This document shows positions 63,001-64,000 of a stretch of DNA of 64,000 nucleotides, piece after piece. The translations under genes were made by a program, and so were the position numbers. This DNA is from Melanocharis versteri (taxonomy: Eukaryota > Chordata > Aves > Passeriformes > Melanocharitidae). Under the pieces are notes generated by a model that was given only the letters and a program-made list of their open reading frames with translations, was not told the origin of the DNA and did no database searches. Numbering within the stretch: position 1 is the stretch's first letter; each line of letters begins with the position of its first letter. The stretch spans positions 186,001-250,000 of the forward strand of contig VZTG01002916.1 of the NCBI GenBank assembly GCA_013397845.1. Direction: 5' to 3'.

Positions 63001-64000
63001 AGAAGATGAATAAAAGACCAAGAGGAGTCATCACTCTCACGTGAGTAACAGTGTTTGAGGAGTGAGCTTTAAACACACAGGACTCGTGGTAGTGGTCATT
63101 GGCCCAAGTATGTATGGACGCCAAAGTCCTTTCTTCGGACACCTCTGAAAAAAAAGTTGAGAAGTCACCCCAAGATCTAGTTGAAAAATACTCTCCTGGA
63201 AGGATGCCTTGTTTCTGACATTAAGGAAGGAGAGCTCTTCTACATTTGAGGATGAACCCAGAAGGACTATGCAGCTTTTGTTTCCTTGGCAATATTACAA
63301 AGATGGGTCTGAGAACTGCAGGTGGGCTGCATCCTTCCAATGTGCCAGCCTGATCATCATGACCCAACAGGTGTGCAGTTTGCATCTAACTGCATTCTGT
63401 AGGTCCATGAAGAGGAGACTGAATTGTCTGCCAGCATTATAAGACAGTTTGATGGCGCTGAGGTCAGACTTATGTAACCAAAAAATGGCAGCAAGAAAAG
63501 AAAAATTTACATGTGAGAGCTGCTATAACTATTTTAAGACAGCCTGCGGAAGAAAGATAAGGCCTCTTTGAATAGGAGTCACTGAGAAGTTTCCAAGCAG
63601 TTGAGGGGAAGATAATTTAACTTGTGAAATGCAGATTTCTGTTCTACCATTAAGTCTGAGAACTGTGTGTATGTTATGAATGGAGAGGGGAGTTTTAAAC
63701 AAGTTTCTGCCTTTGCCCAGGCCTCTGGCAGTAGACAGTAACTTTACTGAGATGGCCAGCACCCCAAAGCCCACTCTCATTGCAAGTTCTTAATAATGGC
63801 CAATTAGGTCTATTACAAAATGAATGATTTATTTGATAGACGCAAGTTTAACAGACATAAGACTTTAACAGATAACTCACTGCTCAGGATAAACAAAGAA
63901 ACACTACTAGAAGATAAACAATACAGCATGATTGAGGTACCTATATTAGAGCTAGCGGAGAAATGGTATACATTAGTATATCTTACCATCCAGTTGCTGG
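60006..64000 (+). other. Presumed CADPS2 intron 2, 3' part of window
   Basis: No CAPS exon found. 62.6-63.5 kb is GC-raised and transcript-like, with an open stretch ending at CTCAC|GTGAGTAAC (donor-like, 63041). No family recognised; could be a non-coding RNA exon or an unidentified repeat. Confidence 0.55.
60279..60295. repeat. 17-bp near-palindrome TTGCCAGTGACTGGCAA
   Basis: Two 8-bp arms around a central G. It resembles a dyad binding site (NFI-like TTGGC/GCCAA spacing is not exact). It lies in a GC-raised stretch at 60.1-60.3 kb. Confidence 0.85.

Noticed and set aside
51466..64000. RNF133/RNF148-type intronless genes expected in mammalian CADPS2 introns
   Set aside because: No RING-finger Cys/His pattern or long intact ORF seen on either strand.
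1..64000. tRNA, rRNA, microRNA or CRISPR features
   Set aside because: No cloverleaf, rRNA motif, long pre-miRNA hairpin or spaced repeat array was recognised by eye.

Overview
The window looks like avian nuclear DNA. It is AT-rich, almost gene-free euchromatin carrying CR1 LINE 3' ends with the bird-typical terminal ATTCTATGATTCT motif, plus one old copy of a well-known avian retroviral LTR. There are no operons, tRNAs, rRNAs or CRISPR arrays, and most open frames are chance.

The only gene segment identified with good confidence is one 114-bp plus-strand coding exon at 51352-51465. It has consensus splice sites, is phase 0 at both ends, and encodes 38 residues of the N-terminal region of a CAPS-family protein (calcium-dependent activator for secretion). 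Cys and Arg at the paralogue-informative positions favour CADPS2 over CADPS. The canonical preceding exon (VVRCIAYPFNAKQP region) and the following exon (VARMVQSGG region) were not found. So about 51 kb upstream is probably intron 1, or intron 1 plus 5' flank, and 12.5 kb downstream is intron 2.

Layout. 1-16.8 kb is AT-rich non-coding DNA with a repeat-like block at 6.5-7.0 kb. 16.8-21.7 kb holds two CR1 copies and a solo-type LTR. 27.5-27.8 kb is an isolated GC-rich island. 30-36 kb holds CR1 fragments. 39.9-41.9 kb is strongly purine-rich on the plus strand. 44-45 kb holds a CR1 tail and two exon-like open segments on the minus strand. 46.85-47.2 kb is a sharp CpG-rich island with seven copies of a 23-bp minisatellite. 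Then comes the CADPS2 exon, followed by intronic DNA with CR1 copies at 55.5 and 59.6-60.0 kb and an exon-like minus-strand segment at 56.1-56.3 kb.

The most interesting hypotheses are two. The CpG island carries an ATG-initiated frame that stays open to a strong GTGAGT donor in phase 0, the phase CADPS2 exon 2 accepts, so it could be an alternative first exon. The minus-strand exon-like segments could be parts of an unrecognised antisense gene. Both are inferences from sequence alone.
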